The translations under genes were made by a program, and so were the position numbers. A DNA stretch of 64,000 nucleotides from Anaerolineaceae bacterium UBA2274. Its GTDB lineage: Bacteria; Chloroflexota; Anaerolineae; Anaerolineales; Anaerolineaceae. The notes below the pieces were generated by a model that worked only from the letters and a program-made list of their open reading frames with translations, made no database searches and was not told the DNA's origin. This document shows positions 36,304 to 45,143 of the stretch, one piece after another (position 1 is the stretch's first letter; each line of letters begins with the position of its first letter). The stretch spans positions 30,377 through 94,376 of the forward strand of contig DDWY01000017.1 in NCBI GenBank assembly GCA_002347705.1, given 5' to 3'.

Positions 36304-36990
36304 ATGAGCTACCGCCCAAACCTCGATATTGCCAGCCTCTACGCCAGCTTTGCCTCCCCGATTGCCGAAGTCGACTGCGGCAGACTATGCGCACCCCACA
36401 ATCCCTCCGGCAAACCCTTCTGCTGCGATATCTGCGTGGCAGTGCCCGTCGCATTGAAAGAGGAATGGGCTTACCTCAAACCCAACACCAAGCTCTGGCA
36501 TCGCCTGCGCGGAGACGAGTGCCCCAGCGACCCCATCGACGTGCCTAAGATGAAAGCTGAAACGCCCCATTACATGCACCTGATGGCCTGCCGCGGTCCA
36601 GAATACTGTGAGCGCGACTTTCGCACCCTCAGCTGCCGCCAGTTTCCCTTCTCCCCCTACATCACCGCAGACGATCGCTTCATTGGGCTCACCTACAATT
36701 GGGACTTCGAGCCGGTCTGTTGGGTCATCAGCAATCTCGACCAGGTCACCCCTGCCTATCGCCGCGAATTCATCAACATCTACGATCAACTCCTCTACGA
36801 ATACCCCAAAGAATACGACAGCTACTATTTCCTCTCAGAGGACATGCGCGAAGTCTTCAAAAAGCGGCGGCGGCGCATCCCCATCCTCCACCGCGACGGG
36901 TTCGACTACCTTCTAAGCCCCGCCACCGACCGCCTCACGCGCGTGGATGCCGCCCAATTCCGCAAATTTGGCCCCTACCAACAGTCCTGA
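36304..36990 (+). CDS. YkgJ-like cysteine-cluster protein
   Basis: A 228-residue soluble protein with a Cys-rich core: DCGRLC, FCCDICVAVP, ACRGPEYCERDF and LSCRQFPFSPY, spread over residues 25-125. This spacing recalls the YkgJ (UPF0153) zinc- or iron-binding family, but the protein is longer, with an Arg-rich segment (KKRRRRIPI) near residue 190. The biochemical role is not known. The start is ATG 36304, without a ribosome site, probably leaderless. It stands alone. Confidence 0.7.
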   Translation: MSYRPNLDIASLYASFASPIAEVDCGRLCAPHNPSGKPFCCDICVAVPVALKEEWAYLKPNTKLWHRLRGDECPSDPIDVPKMKAETPHYMHLMACRGPEYCERDFRTLSCRQFPFSPYITADDRFIGLTYNWDFEPVCWVISNLDQVTPAYRREFINIYDQLLYEYPKEYDSYYFLSEDMREVFKKRRRRIPILHRDGFDYLLSPATDRLTRVDAAQFRKFGPYQQS

Positions 36991-37112
36991 CTGCCCACCC
37001 TTAAACTGTCCATTAAATACACCCATTTTTTGTCTTAACATTGGATTCTCACATTACCTCAAGTACAATTACAAACAAGAAGACTTCAAAAAGTTCGTCA
37101 GCGAGGAGAAAT

Positions 37113-38501
37113 ATGCCTATCAACAGCACATCAACCCTTCAGTTTAAAGCAACGCTAAATGATTCCAAGCCACCAATCTGGCGGCGCTTTACGATCCCCG
37201 CTGACAAGACCCTCCTGGACTTGCATGACGTCCTCCAGGTACTATTTGGCTGGGAAGATTACCACCTACACGAGTTTCGAATTGGACGTAAAAACTATGG
37301 CATACCTGATCCTGATGAGCATTTCGAAGACGAAATTCTGGATGACAGCAATTTTACGCTTTTCCAGGTGCTTGAAAAGGAAGGCCAAAGGTTCCCTTAC
37401 CTCTACGATTTTGGTGACGGGTGGCAAATTGATCTCGTGATCGAGAAGGTGCAGGAATCCAGCGCAAAAGATAGGAAGGCAGTCTGCCTGGCGGGTGCGC
37501 GCAATGGGCCTCCTGAAGATGTGGGCGGCGTTTATGGCTACGAAGAGTTCCTGGAAGCGATTGCTGATCCTGCGCATGAGATGTATGCTGATTTAATTCA
37601 ATGGATTGGAGGTCATTTTGACTCCGAAGAATTTGATATCCAGGCGATCAACAAATCTTTGGGGCGGATTGGAAAGCCCATAGATTACTGGGAGGTTGAT
37701 CCCAATCCTGAAGCTGAAAACCATTTCGGATACAAAACAAGCTGGATCACTTCAGGCTCTAAAAAATTTAACAAAACGATCCAGGATTTGCCATTACGGC
37801 GAGATATTGTTGAAATGCTAACCTATATTCAGAATAATAAGGTTGTGGGCACGGCAACGACTGGCAATTTCCCATTAAAAACAGTAGAAGAAATGGGTAA
37901 GCACTTCGTAGATCCGATAAAGGTGTGGTTTCCTAATGGGGAACGCCGATATAGATCTGAACTTGAGGTCGATACCCTGTACTTTTACCACGTCCTGGCA
38001 ATTGCCGGACAGTTGCTAACTGGAGGCAAGGGGCGAAAATGGCGTCTGACTGAACTCGGACATCGTTTTCTCGCGGAATCCCCCGCCTGGCAATACTGGC
38101 ATCTGTTGATAACCTTTTGGACACAAACAAACTGGCTTTCGGTCGCGCGTGTCAACGTGCCTGAAGAAGGAATTTCAACTCCTTTTAAGGTTCTCCTCCT
38201 GTTTGTTTGCCAGAAACTCAGCCCAACATATGGAGTTTCCTTCGAGCGGTTTGTGGAAAATCTGGCAGAGAATTCCTACATCTCCTGGCAATCGCTATAT
38301 TTTTCCGAGTATAAGGAAGATCTCGTTGAACAAATATGCATCAACCCCCTGATCTCATTTGGGATTTTTCAACCGGATTATGAACTCCGTAAACATAAAT
38401 ACTTTTCCAGGGAACACCTGAACAGGATCACTATAACTCAGCTCGGAGCAAGTGTTTTAAAAGCCTTCATGGAATCCATTGAAAAAGCCTCACCTGCATA
38501 A
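37113..38501 (+). CDS. Plasmid pRiA4b ORF-3 family protein with long C-terminal domain
   Basis: A 462-residue protein. Residues 1-185 match the pRiA4b ORF-3 family: FKATLNDSKPPIWRRFTIPA, then LLDLHDVLQVLFGWEDYHLH and YLYDFGDGWQIDLVIE. Acidic and His residues in this domain are conserved, but its function is unknown; it often occurs on plasmids and mobile DNA. Residues 200-462 are an unrecognised helical domain with winged-helix-like parts such as KWRLTELGHRFLAE. The ATG at 37113 follows GAGGAGAAAT. A frame open upstream was rejected. A terminator follows. Confidence 0.8.
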   Translation: MPINSTSTLQFKATLNDSKPPIWRRFTIPADKTLLDLHDVLQVLFGWEDYHLHEFRIGRKNYGIPDPDEHFEDEILDDSNFTLFQVLEKEGQRFPYLYDFGDGWQIDLVIEKVQESSAKDRKAVCLAGARNGPPEDVGGVYGYEEFLEAIADPAHEMYADLIQWIGGHFDSEEFDIQAINKSLGRIGKPIDYWEVDPNPEAENHFGYKTSWITSGSKKFNKTIQDLPLRRDIVEMLTYIQNNKVVGTATTGNFPLKTVEEMGKHFVDPIKVWFPNGERRYRSELEVDTLYFYHVLAIAGQLLTGGKGRKWRLTELGHRFLAESPAWQYWHLLITFWTQTNWLSVARVNVPEEGISTPFKVLLLFVCQKLSPTYGVSFERFVENLAENSYISWQSLYFSEYKEDLVEQICINPLISFGIFQPDYELRKHKYFSREHLNRITITQLGASVLKAFMESIEKASPA

Positions 38502-38545
38502 TTCCGCAAGGTAAGAAACTCGTTCAAAGTTCTATTAAAAACACT

Positions 38546-38580
38546 CCCCAGGGTCAATAATATTCCTGGGGACTTGTTTT
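38546..38580 (+). terminator. Terminator after the pRiA4b ORF-3 gene
   Basis: CCCCAGG and CCTGGGG pair over seven bases around a 12-base loop, followed by ACTTGTTTT. It lies about 45 bases after the stop. Confidence 0.75.
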
Positions 38581-38760
38581 GAAAGGTCTGCCTCCCATCG
38601 GGAGCGTCTTTTACATTTGTGCCCCAAAGCAAGTTGTCCGATCTGGATTTGCTCACTTTCTGACAGAACCCACTGCATACTGCCATACACACGTGGTAAC
38701 ATTATTCCGAATTTCCGACCATATCCAACCAGGGCTGCCGCACACCTGAGTGAGAGTCAA

Positions 38761-39438
38761 ATGAACCAGACACTAAAACCAAACCAACATCTGATTGTCC
38801 TTGCCGGGAATATCGGCAGCGGAAAGACTTCCCTGACCCAACAGCTCAGCCAACACTTTGGATGGGAGGCATCCTACGAATCGGTGGATAACAACCCCTA
38901 TTTAGCCGATTTCTATGCGGATATGCGCGCTTGGGCCTTCCATCTTCAGATGTATTTCCTGGGCAACCGCGCCCAGGAGGTTGAAACCCTGCTTAGTTCT
39001 GGCCGCTCTGCCATCATGGATCGCAGCATTTATGAGGATGCCCACATTTTTGTGCGCGCCTTGCACGAGATGAACAATCTTTCGGACCGGGACTATCACG
39101 CCTATTTCAAGTTATACGAACTGGTGCTCAGGCAGTTGCCAAAACCCTCGCTGCTGATCCGCCTGGTTGCGCCGGTTGAGACCCTGGTTGAGAGGATCCA
39201 GCAGCGGGCGCGTTCGATTGAAGACACGATCGACCCCGATTACCTGCGCCTGCTCGACAGCTACTACCAGCAGTGGGCGGCTGAATACGCCGAAAGCCCC
39301 GTCCTGACGGTCAACAGCCAGCTTTTTGACTTCGTCAACAATCCCCTTCACCTCGGGGAAATCATCGATGGGATTGAGCATTGCCTCAGCACCAACTCCA
39401 ACCTGAGCTTATACGAGCCGGGTAACAGTCAAGGTTGA
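38761..39438 (+). CDS. Deoxynucleoside kinase
   Basis: A 225-residue member of the deoxyguanosine/deoxyadenosine kinase family, which phosphorylates salvaged deoxynucleosides. The P-loop GNIGSGKTS is at residues 16-24. The substrate segment ESVDNNPYLADFY, the IMDRSIYEDAHIF block with the DRS motif and the LID Arg-rich segment ERIQQRARSIE are present. Substrate preference cannot be read from sequence. The ATG at 38761 has only a weak GAG site; an in-frame upstream ATG gives a poor N-terminus. Base composition is like the housekeeping genes, unlike the module that follows. Confidence 0.88.
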   Translation: MNQTLKPNQHLIVLAGNIGSGKTSLTQQLSQHFGWEASYESVDNNPYLADFYADMRAWAFHLQMYFLGNRAQEVETLLSSGRSAIMDRSIYEDAHIFVRALHEMNNLSDRDYHAYFKLYELVLRQLPKPSLLIRLVAPVETLVERIQQRARSIEDTIDPDYLRLLDSYYQQWAAEYAESPVLTVNSQLFDFVNNPLHLGEIIDGIEHCLSTNSNLSLYEPGNSQG

Positions 39439-39559
39439 GCACCTTGACCTCATTTTTCCTATAAATCATGGACTTTACAAGGTCGACTAATTATCAATAA
39501 GTAAGATTTTTGATGCTGATATCTGTCAATTATGCGAGATCAAACAAGGATGTTGTCTG

Positions 39560-41644
39560 ATGGATAGAACACATACATTAACACTTCTAAGAAAAATGAT
39601 CGGGGAAGATAAAGATTTCCGTCCCGGTCAGTGGGAAGCTATCGAAGCAGTGGCAAGCAAAAAACAGCGGACACTAGTTGTCCAACGCACAGGATGGGGA
39701 AAAAGTCTGGTTTACTTCCTCGCGACAAAATTATTACGCGAGCAAGGTTCCGGTCCCACAGTGCTCATCAGCCCATTATTGTCACTCATGCGCAATCAAA
39801 TTGAAATGGCCGGAAGGATTGGCATTCGCGCATTCACGATAAACAGCGCGAACAAGCAAGAATGGGCAGCTATTGAAGAAGCTTTAGCAAAAGATGAATG
39901 TGATTTAATACTCATTTCCCCAGAACGGTTAAATAATGAGCATTTCCTGAAAGATGTCCTTCCACAAATTTCCGGCCGGATCGGTCTTTTTGTAGTGGAT
40001 GAAGCGCATTGTATCTCCGATTGGGGACATGATTTTCGTCCGGATTACCGCCGAATCGTGCGGATCGTTCAGATGCTGCCAAGAGGCATCCCCGTACTCG
40101 GAACAACCGCCACCGCCAACGACCGGGTGGTTAAGGATGTTCAGGCTCAGTTAGGACCTGGGCTGACTGTTCATCGTGGGCCGCTAGTACGTGAATCTCT
40201 ACGTTTACAAAATATCACACTCGCGAATCAAAGTGAAAGATTGGCTTGGTTAGCGGAAAATCTGCCAAAATTCAAGGGGAGCGGCATTATTTACTGTCTG
40301 ACGGTTGCGGATACAGAACGGGTAACCGGCTGGTTAAAACAAAAAGGCTTTTCTGCTGAGGCCTATCACGCTGGTGGTAATGGAACTATGGATCGACCGG
40401 CATTAGAACAGGCCTTCCTCAACAATAAAATCAAGATATTGGTTGCTACTGTGGCATTGGGAATGGGCTTCGATAAGCCAGATATCGACTTTGTCATCCA
40501 TTTTCAACGCCCCGGATCAGTTGTGGCATATTATCAGCAGGTAGGCCGTGCCGGACGAGCAGTGGAAAAGTCATACGGTATTTTGTTAAGTGGCAATGAA
40601 GATGATCAAATTCAGAACTACTTTATTGAATCAGCATTTCCAAGCATAGATGTGACAAAAGACTTACTGAAAGTACTTGAAAATAGCGAAGGATTGTCAT
40701 TGTATGAAATTTTATCGAAGGTAAACATATCAAAGTCAACGGCAGAGAAAGCCCTTAAGTTGTTGGAAGTTGATGGAATTGTTGGGCAGACATGGGATAA
40801 TAAGGTGCTTTACTTCCGAACGCCAAACCCTTGGCGACCTGATGTCGAGCGAGTAAATCGTGTGTTGGATTTACGAAGATCCGAACTCGCGCAAATGCAA
40901 GAATACGTTGATCATCAGGGTTGCTTGATGAAATTTTTACTGAACGCATTGGATGATCCTCATCCTGCTGCTTGCGATCGCTGCGCGAATTGCAAGGGGC
41001 GAGGATTTTCCGGGGAAGTTGATCAAAAAATGGTAATTGAAGCGGAAAGTTTCCTGAAAAGCGATCAAATCATCATCCAACCGCGCGTGCTATGGCCATT
41101 TGCGTTGTTTCCAGACCAAAAGCGAAAGATTCCACTGGAGTATCAGAATACCGACGGGCGTTCATTATGTTATTATGGTGACGCGGGTTGGGGAAAACTG
41201 GTTCAATCAGGGAAATATCAGGAAGGTCATTTTAGTAATGAATTAGTAAAAGCAGCGGCTCATTTAATCCGCGACATGTGGCAGCCCAATCCTTTTCCAG
41301 GCTGGGTTACCGCAATTCCGTCTACACGTCATCCCAAGCTCGTGGCCGAGTTTGCTCGCCGCCTGGCTGATTCACTGCAGATCCCTTTCTACCCCGTTAT
41401 TGATCGGATCAGGGAAGCCCCCGAACAAAAAACCATGCAGAACAGCTCCAAGCAAGCTCATAATGTGTTCAATACAATACGGATAGTTCAAACAATCTCT
41501 CATGAGCCTGTATTATTGGTTGATGATATTATTGATTCGGGATGGACATTGACAATGGCTGGATACTTGTTGAAAAAGCAAGGGAGCGGGCTGGTTTACC
41601 CATTTACATTGGCACGAGCTACTTCAAGGAACGCAAACGGATGA
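39560..41644 (+). CDS. RecQ-family helicase fused to a ComF-like phosphoribosyltransferase domain
   Basis: A 694-residue fusion. Residues 1-350 are a RecQ-type helicase: RPGQWEAIEAV, Walker A TGWGKS (44-49), DEAHCISDWGHDFRPDYRR (147-165), and motif VI QVGRAGRA. A zinc cluster has C455, C472, C475 and C478 in ACDRCANCKG, so the RecQ-Ct is intact. Residues 575-694 are unlike RecQ: AIPSTRHPKLVAEFARRLA, then the PRTase signature VLLVDDIIDSGWT (651-663), resembling ComFC. No HRDC domain is seen. AAGGA precedes the ATG. The stop overlaps the next ATG (ATGA), so both are made together. The region is A+T-rich. A role in DNA uptake, processing or defence is inferred. Confidence 0.88.
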   Translation: MDRTHTLTLLRKMIGEDKDFRPGQWEAIEAVASKKQRTLVVQRTGWGKSLVYFLATKLLREQGSGPTVLISPLLSLMRNQIEMAGRIGIRAFTINSANKQEWAAIEEALAKDECDLILISPERLNNEHFLKDVLPQISGRIGLFVVDEAHCISDWGHDFRPDYRRIVRIVQMLPRGIPVLGTTATANDRVVKDVQAQLGPGLTVHRGPLVRESLRLQNITLANQSERLAWLAENLPKFKGSGIIYCLTVADTERVTGWLKQKGFSAEAYHAGGNGTMDRPALEQAFLNNKIKILVATVALGMGFDKPDIDFVIHFQRPGSVVAYYQQVGRAGRAVEKSYGILLSGNEDDQIQNYFIESAFPSIDVTKDLLKVLENSEGLSLYEILSKVNISKSTAEKALKLLEVDGIVGQTWDNKVLYFRTPNPWRPDVERVNRVLDLRRSELAQMQEYVDHQGCLMKFLLNALDDPHPAACDRCANCKGRGFSGEVDQKMVIEAESFLKSDQIIIQPRVLWPFALFPDQKRKIPLEYQNTDGRSLCYYGDAGWGKLVQSGKYQEGHFSNELVKAAAHLIRDMWQPNPFPGWVTAIPSTRHPKLVAEFARRLADSLQIPFYPVIDRIREAPEQKTMQNSSKQAHNVFNTIRIVQTISHEPVLLVDDIIDSGWTLTMAGYLLKKQGSGLVYPFTLARATSRNANG

Positions 41645-42624
41645 CACTTTCACCTGATTCTCAAACCTTATTATTGCTTTGTTCGCATCTGGGGCTTTCT
41701 TCTGCGTCTGAGTATGCACCAATGACGTTGAAAAACTGGAATCCATTAGCAAAAAAGTTGCTATCCATCTCTAAACGTCCAGCAGATTTATTAGAGCTCG
41801 ATAAAGAGGAACTCAAAAATCTGCTGGAGATAACTGAAGAGGAAGCTGAACGAATCGCACACCTTCTTCAAAGAAGTGGAACCGTTGCAATTGAGTTGGA
41901 ACGCCTCAACTCTTTGGGAATTGATGTGATTACCAGAGCAGATTCAGATTATCCTTTACGATACAAGCAGCGCCTAAAAGAAGCAGCTCCAACGATTCTT
42001 TTTTACGCTGGCGAGAAAGATCTTTTAGGGCAGCCCGGCATTGCTGTAGTGGGATCGCGTCATCTGGATGACGCTGGTCAAGCTTGTGCTGAATTTGTGG
42101 GCAATGCCTGTGGATTGTCCGGATTGGTATTGTATTCTGGCGGAGCAAAGGGAGTTGATTCTATCAGCATGAACGCAGCATTAACTTCAAGAGGAACTGC
42201 TGTTGGAATACTCGCTGATAGTTTGGAAAAATCTATTAGAAATCCAGAAAATCGTGATGCAATTTATCGTGGTGATTTATGTCTTGTAACCCCATATTCT
42301 CCTAATGCTCCTTTTTCAGTCGGCACAGCAATGGGTAGAAACAAATTAATTTATACCCTTGCTGATTATGCAATAGTAGTGGCAAGTGATGCAGAAAAGG
42401 GCGGCACCTGGGCTGGCGCGACCGAAGCGCTAAAATCGAAATGGCTTCCAGTTTTTGTCTTAGACCATCCCGACATGCCCGAAGGAAATAAAATGCTCCT
42501 GCAAAAGGGCGCTTTACAATTTCCCCACCCCTTTCCAGAACATCACCAGGAATTGAAATCCTGGCTGGATAAGCATACTGCAGAGATCAAATCTGATCCT
42601 TGTCAGTTGTCACTGTTTTACTGA
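41641..42624 (+). CDS. Divergent DprA/Smf-like DNA-processing protein
   Basis: A 327-residue protein. The N-terminal part (about 45-85) has a helix-hairpin-helix-like segment, EELKNLLEITEEEAERIAHL. The Rossmann-like DprA core (about 110-290) has IAVVGSRHLDDAGQACAEF, SGGAKGVDSISMNAAL and GRNKLIYTLADYAIVVAS. In normal DprA the second block reads SGLARGIDAAAH and the third FPRRNRIIAGLS. So the fold is kept but several residues, including the His, differ. The end SLFY is short, and no C-terminal winged helix is seen. It overlaps the RecQ-PRTase gene by four bases. DprA loads RecA on incoming ssDNA in transformable bacteria; here a related role is inferred. Confidence 0.8.
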   Translation: MTLSPDSQTLLLLCSHLGLSSASEYAPMTLKNWNPLAKKLLSISKRPADLLELDKEELKNLLEITEEEAERIAHLLQRSGTVAIELERLNSLGIDVITRADSDYPLRYKQRLKEAAPTILFYAGEKDLLGQPGIAVVGSRHLDDAGQACAEFVGNACGLSGLVLYSGGAKGVDSISMNAALTSRGTAVGILADSLEKSIRNPENRDAIYRGDLCLVTPYSPNAPFSVGTAMGRNKLIYTLADYAIVVASDAEKGGTWAGATEALKSKWLPVFVLDHPDMPEGNKMLLQKGALQFPHPFPEHHQELKSWLDKHTAEIKSDPCQLSLFY

Positions 42625-42883
42625 ACATAAGATTGAGTCTAACAGATCCTGGGCAGGCAAAATTATGATTAATCACCCCATCCTTGTGCTTTTGTGGACG
42701 TGATGGTCACTTAACTGAGCACGGGAAGTGATCTCAGGCTCTATAAAAGCGTAGCTAAAGATCATTGGAAACCCAACAGTGAAACACAAGAAAAAAAACC
42801 AGAACTAATCCGGATTCAATCTGGACGAATCCCCACCCCTTCTCTTTTTATGAACAATAACGATCCCCCTAAAAACAATAACC

Positions 42884-43294
42884 TTATCTACTATACATGG
42901 CGTAATATTCTCGCGCTTTGGTCTCGTTGTACCTGGCGACTGTCCCAGAGATGCCAAATGCTTCAAAAAGCGCAATCCAGGCAGGTATGGTGGTCCAGGC
43001 AAAGAGGATGAAGAGGATACCTGCTACAGTTTGTCCAAGATAAAACTTGTGAGCCCCGAGTCCGCCCAAAAATAAAGCCAATAAGACCGCAGTTGTAGGG
43101 TTCTTCTTGACCGAATTGATTTGCAGCAAAAAAGGTGTCTGCTTGTCGGCAGGAAGCGATGTTACCATATTCATAATGTTCGCTTCGCTTTGTTGTGCAA
43201 TTTCCTTGCTTTTTCCCAGGGTAAGTATCAAGGCGACTAATATACCAACAACGAGTAACACAAAGACTATTAAAATCCAGCTGCCATCTTCCAT
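42884..43294 (-). CDS. TM2 domain membrane protein
   Basis: A 136-residue protein. An N-terminal helix (about 6-26) is followed by a polar stretch, then the TM2 domain: KNPTTAVLLALFLGGLGAHK, FYLGQTVAGILFILF, and WIALFEAFG, two hydrophobic segments joined by a short turn. The function of TM2 proteins in bacteria is unclear. ATG 43294 follows GGAGG closely; a GTG four codons earlier is possible. It is alone on the minus strand between the RecQ module and an IS remnant. Confidence 0.78.
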   Translation of the reverse strand: MEDGSWILIVFVLLVVGILVALILTLGKSKEIAQQSEANIMNMVTSLPADKQTPFLLQINSVKKNPTTAVLLALFLGGLGAHKFYLGQTVAGILFILFAWTTIPAWIALFEAFGISGTVARYNETKAREYYAMYSR

Positions 43295-43475
43295 TGCATC
43301 CTCCACCTCTGATTTGGGAATTTGCGTCGTTACATCCCCATGAATATTTGTTATATTAGCATAATTTCATCAAAAAATCAACGTTTTTTTGAGAGGATTG
43401 CAACCATATTTTGATTGACTTTTTGAAAACTTGAAAATCACTAAAGACTCTGAGGTTTTGTATTTGCAGTCTTAG

Positions 43476-44039
43476 TCGCAGCCCTGCAAGGATGATCTTT
43501 TAAACATTCCCAGCTCAGTCAAGTTGCATAAAAAAATCCACTGTTATGAAGTGGATTTTTTCAACACCCTCGAAATTCAGTGCTTGCTCCAACTTATTGA
43601 GCTACTGGAGCAACAAAGATCCCAGGTGGATGCTAAAGTAGAGCAGTTGATGAACGCAATCCCTCACCACATCATTACCATCCCAGGCATTGGGCAGGTA
43701 ACTGGCGCCATGCTCCTGGCTGAAATTGGCAACATCAATCGTTTTCCTGCTCTTGAACAACTGGTTGCCTATACTGGAATTGATGCCTCTGTCTTCAAAA
43801 CCGGCCAATTTGAGGGCGATGAGACGCATATGAGCAAACGAGGCTCGCATTACTTGCGTTATGCCTTGTGGCAAGCAGCCACTGCCTCTTTGTTGCATAA
43901 CCCTGAATTGAAGCAGTATTACGATAAGAAACGCGCTGAAGGCAAGCAACATGGTGTTGCCATGGGGGCAGTTTGCCATAAACTCCTCAGCCGCATTTTT
44001 GTCATCATGAAGGAGCAAAGACCCGATGTAACCCATTAA
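43476..44039 (+). pseudogene. IS110-family transposase remnant (C-terminal half)
   Basis: The frame encodes about 187 residues that match the C-terminal domain of IS110/IS116/IS902 transposases: IITIPGIGQVTGAMLLAEIG, then LVAYTGIDASVF and MSKRGSHYLRYALWQAA. The Cys/Ser active site of this family is in the C-terminal domain, here near KRGSHYLR, but the N-terminal RuvC-like DEDD domain is missing. Only short in-frame sequence precedes it, then a stop at 43473. The fragment is a dead IS110 copy; no ends are visible. Confidence 0.8.
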
Positions 44040-44362
44040 CTTCTTTATTTTCCCCCTTGACTTCTAATAACAGGTCTGAACGAATTGAAGAATCATAATT
44101 AAGAAGTGCTTAGATCCTTCGCTGACGCTCAAGATGACAAATAGTCGTAGGGCGGAATGCGCCTCTGTTGCGCACTCCGCCAAAACAGCGCAAGGAAGGT
44201 TTTCGATTGTCGGAGTGAGCCCGCGACAAGCTCACAAAAAGTAATATTTCCTGGCGGTCTCATTACACAGCTTCGCTGGTACTTCGTCCGACCTACGAGA
44301 AATCTTTATAAAAAATCTCCAAACCATCCGATCCTAACGCCAACCTACCCTACGGTTTACGG
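44040..44362. other. Repeat-containing gap between IS110 remnant and surE
   Basis: A fragment of the TGTCATTCTGAG family is near 44110 (GATCCTTCGCTGACGCTC), a GTAGGGCGGA hairpin unit near 44147-44182, and a GTCGGAGTGAGCC repeat at 44209-44296 that matches 35808-35874. No gene is supported. Confidence 0.7.
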
Positions 44363-45133
44363 CTACTGCTTCAGCACTTCCAGCAAGCCCTTGTTTGTCA
44401 TGTCCATTTGCAGGGGCGTGACGGAAATGAAACCGCGTTTGATCGCCCAGTAGTCAGTGCCCTCATCCATCAGCCCCGTGGGAGCTTCTCCGCCGATCCA
44501 ATAATAAGGCTTGCCCTGAGGATCGAGGCGTTTCTCCAGCACGTCCCGGTACAGCCTGACCCCCTGCCGGGTGTAGAGCACGCCTTCGAACTGCCCGTTT
44601 TCCCGGTAAGGCAGGTTGATATTCCAGATCGGCTGCCTGTTCTTTTCTATCTTATCAGCCAGCAATCCCTGGATCACATCCACCGCGGCTCTGGCAGCAG
44701 GGGCAAAATTCAGCTCGCCATCATGATGCTCCGGCGCATCCAGCGAAACCGCATAACCCGGCTTGTCGTTGATCGAAGCTTCCATTGCCGCTGTCACCGT
44801 CCCGGAGTAAGTTACATCCAAACCCACGTTGGCATTCGGATTAATACCCGACACCACCACGTCGATCGGTTTTTCAATCGCGCCCATGATGGCGATCGCC
44901 ACGCAGTCCGAAGGCGCGCCGTCACAAGAAAGAGCCAGACTACCATCAGCCAGCTTGACCTCGCGCACCCTCAGAGGGCGGGTCAGGGTTTTGACGTGCC
45001 CGCACGCCGACCAGTTATGATCCGGAGCTAACACGCTCACTTCATTTCCCGGGATCGCCTTGATCGCCTGAACCAGCGCCAGCAGGCCGGGCGCGAACAC
45101 GCCATCATCATTCGTAACCAAAAAATGGGTCAT
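44363..45133 (-). CDS. surE: 5'/3'-nucleotidase SurE
   Basis: A 256-residue metal-dependent nucleotidase of the SurE family. The N-terminal LVTNDDGVFAPGLLAL carries the metal-binding Asp pair, and VLAPDHNWSACGH, CDGAPSDCVAIAI and VVSGINPNANVG follow. The TYSGTVTAAMEASI block is also diagnostic. Length is normal. The ATG follows AAGAGG, 11 bases after the secA stop, so it is likely co-transcribed with secA, although the functions are unrelated. Confidence 0.95.
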   Translation of the reverse strand: MTHFLVTNDDGVFAPGLLALVQAIKAIPGNEVSVLAPDHNWSACGHVKTLTRPLRVREVKLADGSLALSCDGAPSDCVAIAIMGAIEKPIDVVVSGINPNANVGLDVTYSGTVTAAMEASINDKPGYAVSLDAPEHHDGELNFAPAARAAVDVIQGLLADKIEKNRQPIWNINLPYRENGQFEGVLYTRQGVRLYRDVLEKRLDPQGKPYYWIGGEAPTGLMDEGTDYWAIKRGFISVTPLQMDMTNKGLLEVLKQ

Positions 45134-45143
45134 CTATTACCTC

